From Syntrophales bacterium (lineage in GTDB: Bacteria; Desulfobacterota; Syntrophia; Syntrophales; UBA8958): a stretch of 64,000 bases of DNA. The position numbers and the translations under genes are program-made. Every line of letters begins with the position of its first letter. Within the stretch, counting starts at the first letter, position 1. The stretch covers positions 1 to 64,000 of the forward strand of contig JAOAFE010000008.1 in assembly GCA_026416455.1 (NCBI GenBank). Reading direction: 5' to 3'. A model generated the notes under the pieces. That model had not been told where the DNA came from, did not search any database, and saw only the letters and a program-made list of their open reading frames with translations. Positions 46,201 through 53,302 of this stretch are shown here, in pieces.

Positions 46201-47535
46201 AACGGCATGGGCAGCTGCTTCTAGGGGGGTATACCCCCAGGGCTCATAATACGATGGAAACACTCCTAAATCACACCCCGACAAGACTTCATAATAATTC
46301 ATGTTAAAAAGGCCATCATGACCATTGAGATAAGCGGGATTAAATATGACGTTGATCTTGTTTTGGTTGTGGTTAACCAGGCCCAATCTGTTACATGCTT
46401 GCAGGATCGGATCAAAGGATTCGTTCTCTAACCGATGAGTGGCAATCGGCACCATCTGCCCCTCTGCCTTGACCGGTTCGCCTCTCAAAGCGGGAACCAA
46501 ATCCATATGCCCCCCAACCACCAACATGAGGGCAATAAGCGGAGGCCCAACGTAAGAGGCGCTTTCCAACTGACCCAGGGCTTCTAGGAAAATATCGAGA
46601 CCTTTGTTTCTAAATTCATAACGCCCAGAAATAGCTACTATTCTCGTCTCTTCAGGCAATTCCTTTCTCAGGAAACGCTTTGCTGCGGCTAGTAACTTAG
46701 TCCTTGCCTCGAGGGCGAGCCTCCTATCTTTTATTAAATCGGGGATCTTTTCCAGATCCAAGCCATTGGGGGTGATAACGTCAGGCTCGCGGCCTAAAAA
46801 ATTTTTTACTTCCACCGCCGTAATGGAGCTTACGGTCGTCAAACAATCCGCCTCACGAGCGGCTGTCATCTCGAGGGAATATTTGGCTGAAACATTGTGG
46901 ATACTTGCCTCTCTCTGGGGTGCAATGTTATCCATGATACCATAGATATCTACTCCAGCCCCCGACAAAGCCCGCCCTAAAATTGTCGCGTGAGTAGTAA
47001 AAACAGTACCCACCTGGGGAAGGTGTTCCTTTAAATAGAGAAGACCTGCACCCGACATCCACTCGTGAAAATGGGCAACGACTGGCACATCTTGATCTCT
47101 CAAGTGAAGGTTATAAAATGTCTCGATCACCTCGCCACACGCGTAACTGAACAAAACAGCCTCCACATAATCTCCTCCTCCGGCAATTGAATCTACACCA
47201 AAGGTTTCCCATAAATGGTATAGCAATTGATCTGAGCTGTATCGTTTACTCGCCGAAACCAGAATTACCTTCGGCTCACCCGGGATCCGCCAACGGCCGA
47301 AACGACACGATAATCCTTTAATAGCCGTCCCTTCTCTAATTTTCTGCCAGCACGGTTCATCGGTTTCCTCGAAATCGATGTTCATTTTCAGATCCGGTCC
47401 CAACAGGATGTATCGATCACCGAATATTTTCTGCACTTCCCCTAATTTCGTAGTAATTACTGTATAAATCCCCCCTATCTTGTTGCAAACCTCCCAGCTG
47501 ACCTCAAAAAGAAACCCTCCCTCCAACGATCTCAT
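43282..47535 (-). CDS. fused glycogen synthase (GT3-like) / alpha-glucan phosphorylase (GT35)
   Basis: A 1417-residue two-enzyme fusion. Residues about 1-540 resemble GT3/eukaryote-type glycogen synthase: FEVSWEVCNKIGGIYTVI at the start, HFHEWMSGAG near 155, and a GT-B E-x7-E pair at Glu431/Glu439 in SYYEPWGYTPLEAAA. Residues about 565-1417 are an alpha-glucan phosphorylase with an N-terminal DUF3417 segment (LRELAYNLWWAWNP), the substrate region FSTEYGLHECLPIYSGGLG, and the PLP lysine at about 1169 in EASGTSGEKAIING, plus a C-terminal beta domain. One half builds alpha-1,4-glucan and the other breaks it with phosphate to glucose 1-phosphate. It overlaps the GH57 gene by four bases. The reading frame is continuous, so it is not a sequencing join of two genes. 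Confidence 0.9.
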   Translation of the reverse strand: MRSLEGGFLFEVSWEVCNKIGGIYTVITTKLGEVQKIFGDRYILLGPDLKMNIDFEETDEPCWQKIREGTAIKGLSCRFGRWRIPGEPKVILVSASKRYSSDQLLYHLWETFGVDSIAGGGDYVEAVLFSYACGEVIETFYNLHLRDQDVPVVAHFHEWMSGAGLLYLKEHLPQVGTVFTTHATILGRALSGAGVDIYGIMDNIAPQREASIHNVSAKYSLEMTAAREADCLTTVSSITAVEVKNFLGREPDVITPNGLDLEKIPDLIKDRRLALEARTKLLAAAKRFLRKELPEETRIVAISGRYEFRNKGLDIFLEALGQLESASYVGPPLIALMLVVGGHMDLVPALRGEPVKAEGQMVPIATHRLENESFDPILQACNRLGLVNHNQNKINVIFNPAYLNGHDGLFNMNYYEVLSGCDLGVFPSYYEPWGYTPLEAAAHAVPTVTTDQAGFGLWVEANFGKAPGIILLSRRGRMMDDVVKDMRGVFLDFIGWKPEELNERRKNARDVAMKANWRDFICFYVEAFSQALERAEKRKELVPELKIIPGVHVYAGVASSRPHFRTFTAVASLPENISRLRELAYNLWWAWNPRALDLFASLDLRLWNEVGNNPVLMLESLSPEALKEASENETYLALYSQILQRYDEYMKGSGLKKKYPYAEDIKSTSPIAYFSTEYGLHECLPIYSGGLGTLSGDHLKTASDMGIPIVGVGLLYKNGYFQQTIDQNGRQQELYPENDFSIMPVRCIRDDKGNAVQISLELPGRVLFANIWEVRVGKVSLYLLDTDVPRNTPQDRAITARLYFADQKVRLEQEILLGIGGVRLLNKLGIKPCVYHINEGHSAFLLLERIVSLMQEEGLTFHEAAEVVRSNSVFTTHTPVEAGNERFPRELMEHYFSGFAKRLGLTWDQFWELGRHEGGDEKNFYLNIMALKLTYRCNAVSKVHGELSRRMWRNVWKGFDETDIPIIHITNGAHFLSYLAPRMKAVYDAYLGIEWEKNLLDPERWAKVQDIPDTMLWRVHTELKQKLVDLIRERITQNWSLYRGEQIRREQVFGYLSSGAMIIGFSRRFAPYKRAYLILSDLERLDRLVNNPQRPVLIVFAGKAHPNDNLGKEILEKVTSVCRDDRFIGRIFFLENYDIRTARHLLQGVDVWLNTPRRPFEASGTSGEKAIINGVIHASVSDGWWVEGYDGSNGWTIGPVRKGYVEETGDSDEEDALSLYELLENTIVPLYYERDFTGIPVKWVALMKRSIQTLAPVYNTERMVQEYLRKMYEPAARRGKMMMENNFALAKEIADWKSKVAMRFSSLKLEEVIIQGIQGDSISVGDTLKVTARIFPGRMEPEEIYVELVIGQKGVNGFSGMPERIPLSLKERGTDGALTYTLAYDVKFNGQYIYGVRVMPYHQRLDLNIEAGLVLWG

Positions 47536-48725
47536 CTGCCTTCCCCTCCCTTTACCCGTTGAGTGAAATCATCTAATATGTTCATGTAATTTATATAGGC
47601 CTCATAGGGCGATGGATACGGATTAAAGTACTTGTGCACATCACCATCGGCAAACCATTTCGTACACATGTAATAGAAGTAATCGGAAGTCTGAAGGCGG
47701 CGCCATGTCTCTAAAAGTTCTCCATCCCCTCTTCCCAGCACCTCACTTTCCAAACCGTAAACCGTCCTTATGGCATCGTTTTGCATATGATTACCTATCC
47801 AAGCCGAGAGATCCCGCTCCATATCAGCCCAAGACATAGGATCCGGTACATCCAGCTCCCCTACGGGCTCATACTTTTCTACCACTTCCGACGGGGTCAA
47901 AAACTCCATTTCCGGCAATTTAAGAACTTCTTCAGGTAGAGCCCTTAAAAACTCGAAGATACCAGTCTCTGCCCATTGGTGTTCCCCGAACGTTTCGTAA
48001 TCCATGAAAAGGTTTACCGTCTGTGAGTTTTGTGCTGCTTGATTAATCCAATTTGCATATTTATCGGCCAAAAGCGGATACTCGGGCCAAGAAGACTCCG
48101 AGAAACGAAAGGCTACATCATCGGATAAACGATAATTCCTCAGAAGAACCCGCAATTTATCTGCGGCAGTTGCGCGGTACACATAATTGGGGGAACGCCA
48201 TCCAAGAATGCGGTCCGCCCCTTCGGCCAGCATGGCAACAAATCCCATTTTTTCGACTTCTGCCGCCAATGAGTTACAATAAATGAGCTCCGTATTACGG
48301 AATACCCGGGGAACAAAAGCAAAATGCCTTTCCATTGCCGCTTGATGCAGCATAACCTGTTTTCGAAATTCGGCCAACGAGTAAAGACTTGCCAAAGAAT
48401 GATAATAAGTTTCTCCCAAAAACTCCACCGCTCCCGTCTTCGCCAATTTTACGAAACTTTCCAGCACATCGGGCCGCCATCTTAGTAACTGTTCGAGAAC
48501 GATGCCGGACATGGAAAAAGAAAGACGGAACTTTCCTCTATGTTTTTCTATTAATTCCAACATCAAAGAATTCGCCGGCAGATAACATTTCTCGGCCACT
48601 TTATTCAGAATTTGTCTATTCATCTGCTCATCTTCGTATGAGAGTCCCCGCCCGATATCAAAAACCGAAAAGCGGCGATGTCGCAAAGGTTGATGAACTT
48701 GGAAATAAAGACAAACAGACGGCAT
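47532..48725 (-). CDS. glycoside hydrolase family 57 alpha-amylase-like enzyme
   Basis: A 397-residue GH57 enzyme. It starts VCLYFQVHQPLRHRRFSVFD, the family's first motif; the nucleophile is Glu146 in RNTELIY, and the acid Asp242 in NLFMDYETFGEHQ. This family includes amylase, 4-alpha-glucanotransferase and branching activities. It is shorter than the branching enzyme type (about 520), so alpha-amylase-like action on glycogen is more likely. No signal peptide, hence cytosolic. It sits between the glycosyltransferase 4 gene and the synthase-phosphorylase fusion in a glycogen operon. Confidence 0.88.
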   Translation of the reverse strand: MPSVCLYFQVHQPLRHRRFSVFDIGRGLSYEDEQMNRQILNKVAEKCYLPANSLMLELIEKHRGKFRLSFSMSGIVLEQLLRWRPDVLESFVKLAKTGAVEFLGETYYHSLASLYSLAEFRKQVMLHQAAMERHFAFVPRVFRNTELIYCNSLAAEVEKMGFVAMLAEGADRILGWRSPNYVYRATAADKLRVLLRNYRLSDDVAFRFSESSWPEYPLLADKYANWINQAAQNSQTVNLFMDYETFGEHQWAETGIFEFLRALPEEVLKLPEMEFLTPSEVVEKYEPVGELDVPDPMSWADMERDLSAWIGNHMQNDAIRTVYGLESEVLGRGDGELLETWRRLQTSDYFYYMCTKWFADGDVHKYFNPYPSPYEAYINYMNILDDFTQRVKGGEGR

Positions 48726-48734
48726 TTCCCCTCC

Positions 48735-49919
48735 TCACGAACAAAGGCGGTTGTATAGGTTAACGACCTTCTCTGCAGACCTATCCCAATGGATATTTTT
48801 TAATTCCTGCCGAGATTGTTCCGTTAATTCCTCTGTCAAGGCAGGATATCTCAGGGCACTTATCATTAGGTTAGCCAATCCCTCAACATCCCAAAAATCT
48901 ACTTTTAGGGCATGTCTCACTACTTCGGAGATTCCCGACTGTCGCGAGATTATGACGGGTACATCGTATAACATAGCTTCGAGGGGAGTTATACCAAAGG
49001 GCTCAGAAACGCTTGGCATGACGTATAAATCGCTCATTGCGTACATCCGATCCACCTCTTCACCCTGGAGAAAACCGGTAAAATGAAAATATTGTCCTAG
49101 CCCGAGGCTCGCCACACGCTCCACTATGGCTGGCATCATATCGCCGGTCCCAGCCATGACAAATCTCACCTCGGGAAATACTTTTATAACCCTCGCAGCT
49201 GCTTCGACAAAATAATCGGGGCCTTTTTGAAAGGTTATTCGCCCCAAAAACAGAACGATCTTTTCTTTTGATTTCTTTTTAACTTTAAACTTTTCTCTTC
49301 CCTCTCTGCGGGAGACGGCATTATGAACCACCGTAATTTTTTCGGGGCTGATCCCGTAACGATTAATAATAATGGAACGTGTATAGTAGCTCACACTGAT
49401 AATATGGTCGGCCTCTTTCAGTCCGAACGATTCAATCTCAAAAATATCCTTGTTTACGTGTTCTCCACTTCGATCCAGTTCCAGGGAATGAACATGGTAA
49501 ATATAAGGTTTGCCGCTCGCCCGCCGGGCATAAAAGCCCGCGAAGACCGTCATCCAATCGTGGGCATGAATGAGATCGAATTGCTCCCGCCGTGCAATTT
49601 TCTCTCCCGCATAACCGTACGCCTGCACCTCCTCCAAAATACGGGCCGTGTACTCACCAGAAAAAGACCGCCCATTTTGAAAACTGCTTGCCACAAGGTA
49701 GGGAGAAAATTCGGTAATCCCATCTTTCGCCTCTCTTATCACTTCCGCCGCAGACCTGATTTCAACGTGAGTAGCCTCGACTCTCCCTCTTATGTGGGGC
49801 AACACAAAAATTATTTCCACCCCCAGGCGGCTGAGCGCTTGGGTAAGTCCAAAACAAGCAGTCCCTAACCCACCACTAATATAGGGCGGGAACTCCCAGC
49901 CAAACATAAGAACCCTCAT
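48735..49919 (-). CDS. glycosyltransferase family 4 (glycogen synthase-like)
   Basis: A 394-residue GT-B transferase. The N-terminal FGWEFPPYISGGLGTACFGLTQAL has the KxGGL-type donor loop, HAHDWMT is present, and the C-terminal domain has FLGRITFQKGPDYF and the E-x7-E region SEPFGITPLEAML. Family 4 members include ADP-glucose or UDP-glucose alpha-glucan synthases. In this operon it likely adds glucose to glycogen or a related glucan; the exact donor and acceptor are not evident. First gene of the three-gene cluster. Confidence 0.85.
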   Translation of the reverse strand: MRVLMFGWEFPPYISGGLGTACFGLTQALSRLGVEIIFVLPHIRGRVEATHVEIRSAAEVIREAKDGITEFSPYLVASSFQNGRSFSGEYTARILEEVQAYGYAGEKIARREQFDLIHAHDWMTVFAGFYARRASGKPYIYHVHSLELDRSGEHVNKDIFEIESFGLKEADHIISVSYYTRSIIINRYGISPEKITVVHNAVSRREGREKFKVKKKSKEKIVLFLGRITFQKGPDYFVEAAARVIKVFPEVRFVMAGTGDMMPAIVERVASLGLGQYFHFTGFLQGEEVDRMYAMSDLYVMPSVSEPFGITPLEAMLYDVPVIISRQSGISEVVRHALKVDFWDVEGLANLMISALRYPALTEELTEQSRQELKNIHWDRSAEKVVNLYNRLCS

Positions 49920-49974
49920 CTGTCTGCCACTCCTTAATATGATCCTTAAGATAAAAACCCAGAGCTTATCTTTC

Positions 49975-50613
49975 TCACATCGGGTTAACTGCTACTCCAG
50001 GAGGAGGAGTAAAGAGAAATAACTTTTGTTCCAGAGGGATGTTTATTTCCATATCCTTAAATCGAATGGTTACTTCATTCCCGTAGTCATCTAAGAATCG
50101 GCATGACGAGATCACAAACGCTGGCGAGCTGACAGTTATCTTCAAAGTCTTCAAAGAAGGTGACTTTTCACGCGGCTTTAAAGTCAAACGGATTTCTCCC
50201 TCACTCCCCTCGACCATAACCGAGAAATCTTCCTCGATACGCCCCGCTCCCGCAAAGAAACGGGCTACCGTGTGGGAAGATAACACGCCATCTCCCTCTT
50301 TAACATACGCTACCCTATCCTGGGGCAGGAAAAGCCAACTTTTTTTGGAAGAAACGTAAATCTGTTTTTCTTTAGGTGAAATATAATCCCATCTCATCAA
50401 ACTGGGACGACGAAAATAAACTTTCCCTTCCTCTCGGAGTACTTTCTTGGCCGAGCGGATATACGTTTCCTGAATAAAAACAGCTTTAAATGTATCAAGA
50501 TTCTCATATGCAATTTGAATGCGTTGAACGATTTCTTCCTTCGACCAAGACCAAACTGGGCTGGATAAAGATAAAGCCAAACCGATGGTCACAAAAATCA
50601 ATAACCACCTCAT
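49975..50613 (-). CDS. lolA: LolA-like outer-membrane lipoprotein carrier protein
   Basis: A 212-residue exported protein with a signal peptide (about 1-22). The body NLDTFKAVFIQETYIRSAKKVLREEGKVYFRRPSLMRWDYISPKEKQIYV matches the LolA/DUF2092-like fold and central motif. LolA carries lipoproteins from LolCDE to LolB across the periplasm. ATG 50613 gives a standard signal peptide; the longer frame to 50649 has no ribosome-binding site. It stands alone behind a 258-base intergenic region holding DnaA-box-like repeats. Confidence 0.82.
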   Translation of the reverse strand: MRWLLIFVTIGLALSLSSPVWSWSKEEIVQRIQIAYENLDTFKAVFIQETYIRSAKKVLREEGKVYFRRPSLMRWDYISPKEKQIYVSSKKSWLFLPQDRVAYVKEGDGVLSSHTVARFFAGAGRIEEDFSVMVEGSEGEIRLTLKPREKSPSLKTLKITVSSPAFVISSCRFLDDYGNEVTIRFKDMEINIPLEQKLFLFTPPPGVAVNPM

Positions 50614-50711
50614 TAACGCTTCACCATTTCCCCACAAAAACCGTGCCATATAATTGTCTGTTTATAACCCATCAGGCCGAAAAAAACGAAACCCTCGAAT
50701 TGACCTTAAAT

Positions 50712-50767
50712 TTTGTAAGTATTCGAATATATTTGACAATCAGTTTGCCTAAATCTTGGGCAAACTG
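50712..50767 (-). promoter_or_regulatory. inverted repeat and candidate lolA promoter
   Basis: A perfect nine-base inverted repeat CAGTTTGCC / GGCAAACTG (50741-50749 and 50759-50767, nine-base spacer) lies just upstream of a minus-strand TTGTCA with a TACAAA-like box after about 16 bases. It could be an operator or a terminator for ilvE. Confidence 0.4.
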
Positions 50768-50801
50768 TATCTTTAGTGTGAAATCTCGCATTTTATAGAA
50801 G

Positions 50802-50834
50802 TTATCAACATAACTATCAACATATTTTTCCACA
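50802..50834 (+). promoter_or_regulatory. three DnaA-box-like 9-mers at 12-base spacing
   Basis: TTATCAACA (50802-50810), CTATCAACA (50814-50822) and TTTTCCACA (50826-50834) are in the same orientation and start exactly 12 bases apart. The third fits the TTWTNCACA DnaA-box consensus fully; the first differs at one position and the second at two. The surrounding intergenic DNA is AT-rich. Confidence 0.5.
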
Positions 50835-50871
50835 AGAATGTGAATTTCACTCCTAAGTGCACTTTGAGCCT

Positions 50872-51948
50872 TTAATTATCAATCCTCACCCTCCAACCGA
50901 AGGGATCAGGAGTCTCCCCGTACTGAATACCTACTAGCTCATCGTAAAACTTTTGCGTCAAGGCCCCCGTCTTTCCCCCATTGATAATCATTTCTTCGTT
51001 TTTGTAACATAGGACTCCTACAGGCGAAATCACCGCCGCGGTCCCAGACGCAAAGACCTCTTTCAGGGACCCATTTTTGTAGTATGCCACTACTTCGTCA
51101 ATCGCAATAGGACGCTCCACTACCTTCATGTTCCAGTACTTGGCGAGGGTAATGACCGAATCTCTCGTTATACCTGGCAAAATCGTGCCCGATAGAGATG
51201 GGGTGATCAATTCATCGCCCACGATAAAAAAGATGTTACTCGTGCCTACCTCCTCCACGAACCTCCTGTGAACTGCATCAAGCCACAGCACCTGTGTATA
51301 ACCTTTTTTTGCCGCCAGGGAGCTAGCATAGAGACTCGCCGCGTAGTTACCAGCTGCCTTGATATCTCCAATCCCACCTGGGGCTGTCCTAGTATACTCT
51401 TCGATTACGTAAATTTTGGTCGGATTAAATCCTTCCGCATAGTAAGCTCCCACTGCGGAAAGGATGATGAAAAACAAATACTCCGTCGATACATGCACTC
51501 CTAGTGCCTTTTCTGTAGCTATCATCGTCGGCCTGATGTAGAATGATGTCCCTCGACCTTTGGGTATCCACTCACGGTCGACCAAAATTAGCTCCTTTAC
51601 GGCCTGAAGGAAGAGCTCCTCATCCAGCCGGGGCATGCACATCCGTTCGGCCGATTTATTCATACGTTTCGCATTATCCCAGGGACGGAAAAGATAAATT
51701 TCCCCATTTCGGCCACAGTAAGCCTTCAATCCCTCGAAGATCATCTGGGCGTAGTGAAGACAAATGCATGCAGGATCTAGTTCGAAAGATTGATAGGGAC
51801 CGATCTTTGGTTCGTACCATCCTCGATCTCGATGAAATTTCATGGTAAACATGTGATCAGTAAAAATTTTGCCAAATCCTAATTCGCTCTCATCTGTGTA
51901 ACGTGGTTTTCTCTTTTCCTCTGGAACGAGATGATACTCTATTTTCAT
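50872..51948 (-). CDS. ilvE: branched-chain amino acid aminotransferase
   Basis: A 358-residue class IV PLP aminotransferase of the eukaryote/actinobacterial-like long BCAT type. It begins with FGKIFTDHMFTMKFHRDRGWYEPKIGPY and has YAQMIFEGLKAYCGRNG and the PLP lysine in GDIKAAGNYAAS, then FVEEVGTSNIFF. It moves amino groups between Val/Leu/Ile and 2-oxoglutarate. It is single, with no other ilv genes nearby. A short gap precedes the 84-residue gene upstream on the same strand. Confidence 0.93.
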   Translation of the reverse strand: MKIEYHLVPEEKRKPRYTDESELGFGKIFTDHMFTMKFHRDRGWYEPKIGPYQSFELDPACICLHYAQMIFEGLKAYCGRNGEIYLFRPWDNAKRMNKSAERMCMPRLDEELFLQAVKELILVDREWIPKGRGTSFYIRPTMIATEKALGVHVSTEYLFFIILSAVGAYYAEGFNPTKIYVIEEYTRTAPGGIGDIKAAGNYAASLYASSLAAKKGYTQVLWLDAVHRRFVEEVGTSNIFFIVGDELITPSLSGTILPGITRDSVITLAKYWNMKVVERPIAIDEVVAYYKNGSLKEVFASGTAAVISPVGVLCYKNEEMIINGGKTGALTQKFYDELVGIQYGETPDPFGWRVRIDN

Positions 51949-52049
51949 ACCAATACCCCCTAAAGAATACCTGTGTGATTCCTAACACAAAAAAAACGTA
52001 AGCTCAATGTGAGTTTTAGATGAGACAACGGTTCACAAGAGGAAAACGA

Positions 52050-52304
52050 CTAAAAAAGGGTCTGCTCTATTTTTTTATAACTTTCTTGTGCGTTTCTGGA
52101 AAACTCGTGCCTTCCCTCCCGACACCTATCGATCCACTCAGTTATCGCTTTTCGCCCCTCTTCGGAGAGATTTGAATTCTCGTTTAAAAAGAGTCCCAAC
52201 ATCTTCTCCGTTTGTTCTAAGAGTACTGTCATGGTTCGCATATGGTTTTCAAAACATCTCTTGTGAAACTCCAAAAATTCTCTGGTAATCTTTCTTTCTT
52301 CCAT
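52050..52304 (-). CDS. small hypothetical helical protein
   Basis: An 84-residue, charged, largely helical frame (MEERKITREFLEFHKRCFEN...) with an AAAGGAAAAGG ribosome-binding site before its ATG. No family was recognised. Its pattern of long amphipathic helices weakly recalls phasin-like small proteins, but there is no motif to prove that. It lies 101 bases upstream of ilvE on the same strand and is divergent from the NIL-ferredoxin gene. Confidence 0.55.
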   Translation of the reverse strand: MEERKITREFLEFHKRCFENHMRTMTVLLEQTEKMLGLFLNENSNLSEEGRKAITEWIDRCREGRHEFSRNAQESYKKIEQTLF

Positions 52305-52388
52305 AACCTTTTCCTTTTTCCTATTTTTTTTCGTAGATTACTAGCAATAGGATTCACAAGTCAACGAGCTAAAAAGAAAACCCCCTTA

Positions 52389-52417
52389 TTGACTTTCTTC
52401 ACCCCCCGGCATAATAT
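52389..52417 (+). promoter_or_regulatory. promoter of the NIL-ferredoxin gene
   Basis: TTGACT (52389-52394) and TAATAT (52412-52417) are 17 bases apart, a strong match. The start of transcription would fall near 52424, which favours the ATG at 52441 over that at 52432. Confidence 0.65.
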
Positions 52418-52440
52418 GCTTTCTAAAGAGGATGAACCAG

Positions 52441-52860
52441 ATGGAAGAATTGATGGCAAAAAAAATAGTCATTCACTATGCCGCCGAAAACGTAGATCAA
52501 CCGATCATCTACGAACTGGTAAAGAAACACGATCTCGTCGTTAACATCTTAAAGGCCCGAATTTTGCCCCGCCGAGATGGTGTAATTGTGCTTGAACTGA
52601 GTGGATCGAAGGAAAACTTTGACCAAGGTATTCGTTACCTTAAAGAAAAAGGGTTGCGAGTCGAACCTCTTTCGAAAAGCGTATCTCAAAACACGGAAAG
52701 ATGCGTTCACTGTGGTGCGTGTACAGCCTTCTGCCCCACTCAGGCCCTTTCTATCGATCGGGAAACGATGAAGGTTTCATTCAATGTGGAAAAATGTAAC
52801 GGATGTGAAGTATGCGTGACCGCGTGTCCCGTGCGGGCCATGGAAGTTAATCTCTTTTAG
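52441..52860 (+). CDS. NIL-domain ferredoxin (4Fe-4S)
   Basis: A 139-residue protein with an N-terminal NIL domain (KKIVIHYAAENVDQPIIYELV, about 5-80) and a C-terminal 2x[4Fe-4S] ferredoxin: CVHCGACTAFCP and CNGCEVCVTACP. The NIL domain is known from the methionine ABC transporter ATPase MetN, where it binds a ligand; such small NIL-ferredoxins occur in anaerobic Deltaproteobacteria and methanogens and may serve in sulfur or methionine-related reduction. The ATG at 52441 has AGAGG nine bases upstream. It overlaps the converging membrane protein gene by 14 bases. Confidence 0.88.
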   Translation: MEELMAKKIVIHYAAENVDQPIIYELVKKHDLVVNILKARILPRRDGVIVLELSGSKENFDQGIRYLKEKGLRVEPLSKSVSQNTERCVHCGACTAFCPTQALSIDRETMKVSFNVEKCNGCEVCVTACPVRAMEVNLF

Positions 52861-53203
52861 GCCCTTTGCCCTCATCGTCTCTTTTTACGGTCTCCACCAC
52901 ACCCTTCGATATCTCCTGCCCTTTCTTCAACACCTCTTGCCCCGTTTTAACCGCCGCCTTGCCCTTCTCGACAACACTTATCGTCTCGCCTTTTATCTTT
53001 TTCCACGCCCGAAGCAAGTCGTCGGGAGATTTTTGTGGTGCCCTTAAAAAGAAATAGGTACCAACGGCCACTAAGAGAAGGATAGAAATGATGGCTAATT
53101 TAAATAAGTTTTTAATTAGAAAATATACGGCCACCAGGGCAATGATCAAAACGGCTATGACGGCTATCTGATGAGTGTTAATATGTCCAAGCAAAGATTC
53201 CAT
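52847..53203 (-). CDS. hypothetical membrane protein
   Basis: A 118-residue protein with two adjacent hydrophobic helices (about 12-30 and 32-52) followed by a charged helical tail rich in Lys and Gly (KGKAAVKTGQEVLKKGQEISK). No family was recognised. Its C-terminal coding region overlaps the NIL-ferredoxin gene on the other strand by 14 bases. The start lies 100 bases before the divergent mtaB gene. Confidence 0.65.
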   Translation of the reverse strand: MESLLGHINTHQIAVIAVLIIALVAVYFLIKNLFKLAIISILLLVAVGTYFFLRAPQKSPDDLLRAWKKIKGETISVVEKGKAAVKTGQEVLKKGQEISKGVVETVKRDDEGKGPKRD

Positions 53204-53254
53204 CTGTCACCTTGCGAAAGATTTTTTCTTAGCTTACCATAAAATTGCTGTCCC

Positions 53255-53284
53255 TTGACAGCGATAATTTAACATAGATAAATT
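53255..53284 (+). promoter_or_regulatory. candidate mtaB operon promoter
   Basis: TTGACA (53255-53260) followed after 18 bases by TAAATT (53279-53284), about 20 bases before the mtaB ATG. Good -35, moderate -10. Confidence 0.55.
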
Positions 53285-53302
53285 ATTAAGGTATATTTGT
53301 TC

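Noticed and set aside
50741-50834. Chromosomal origin of replication (oriC)
   Set aside because: Only three boxes, one perfect, and no dnaA, dnaN, rnpA or gid genes nearby; recorded as DnaA-box-like instead.
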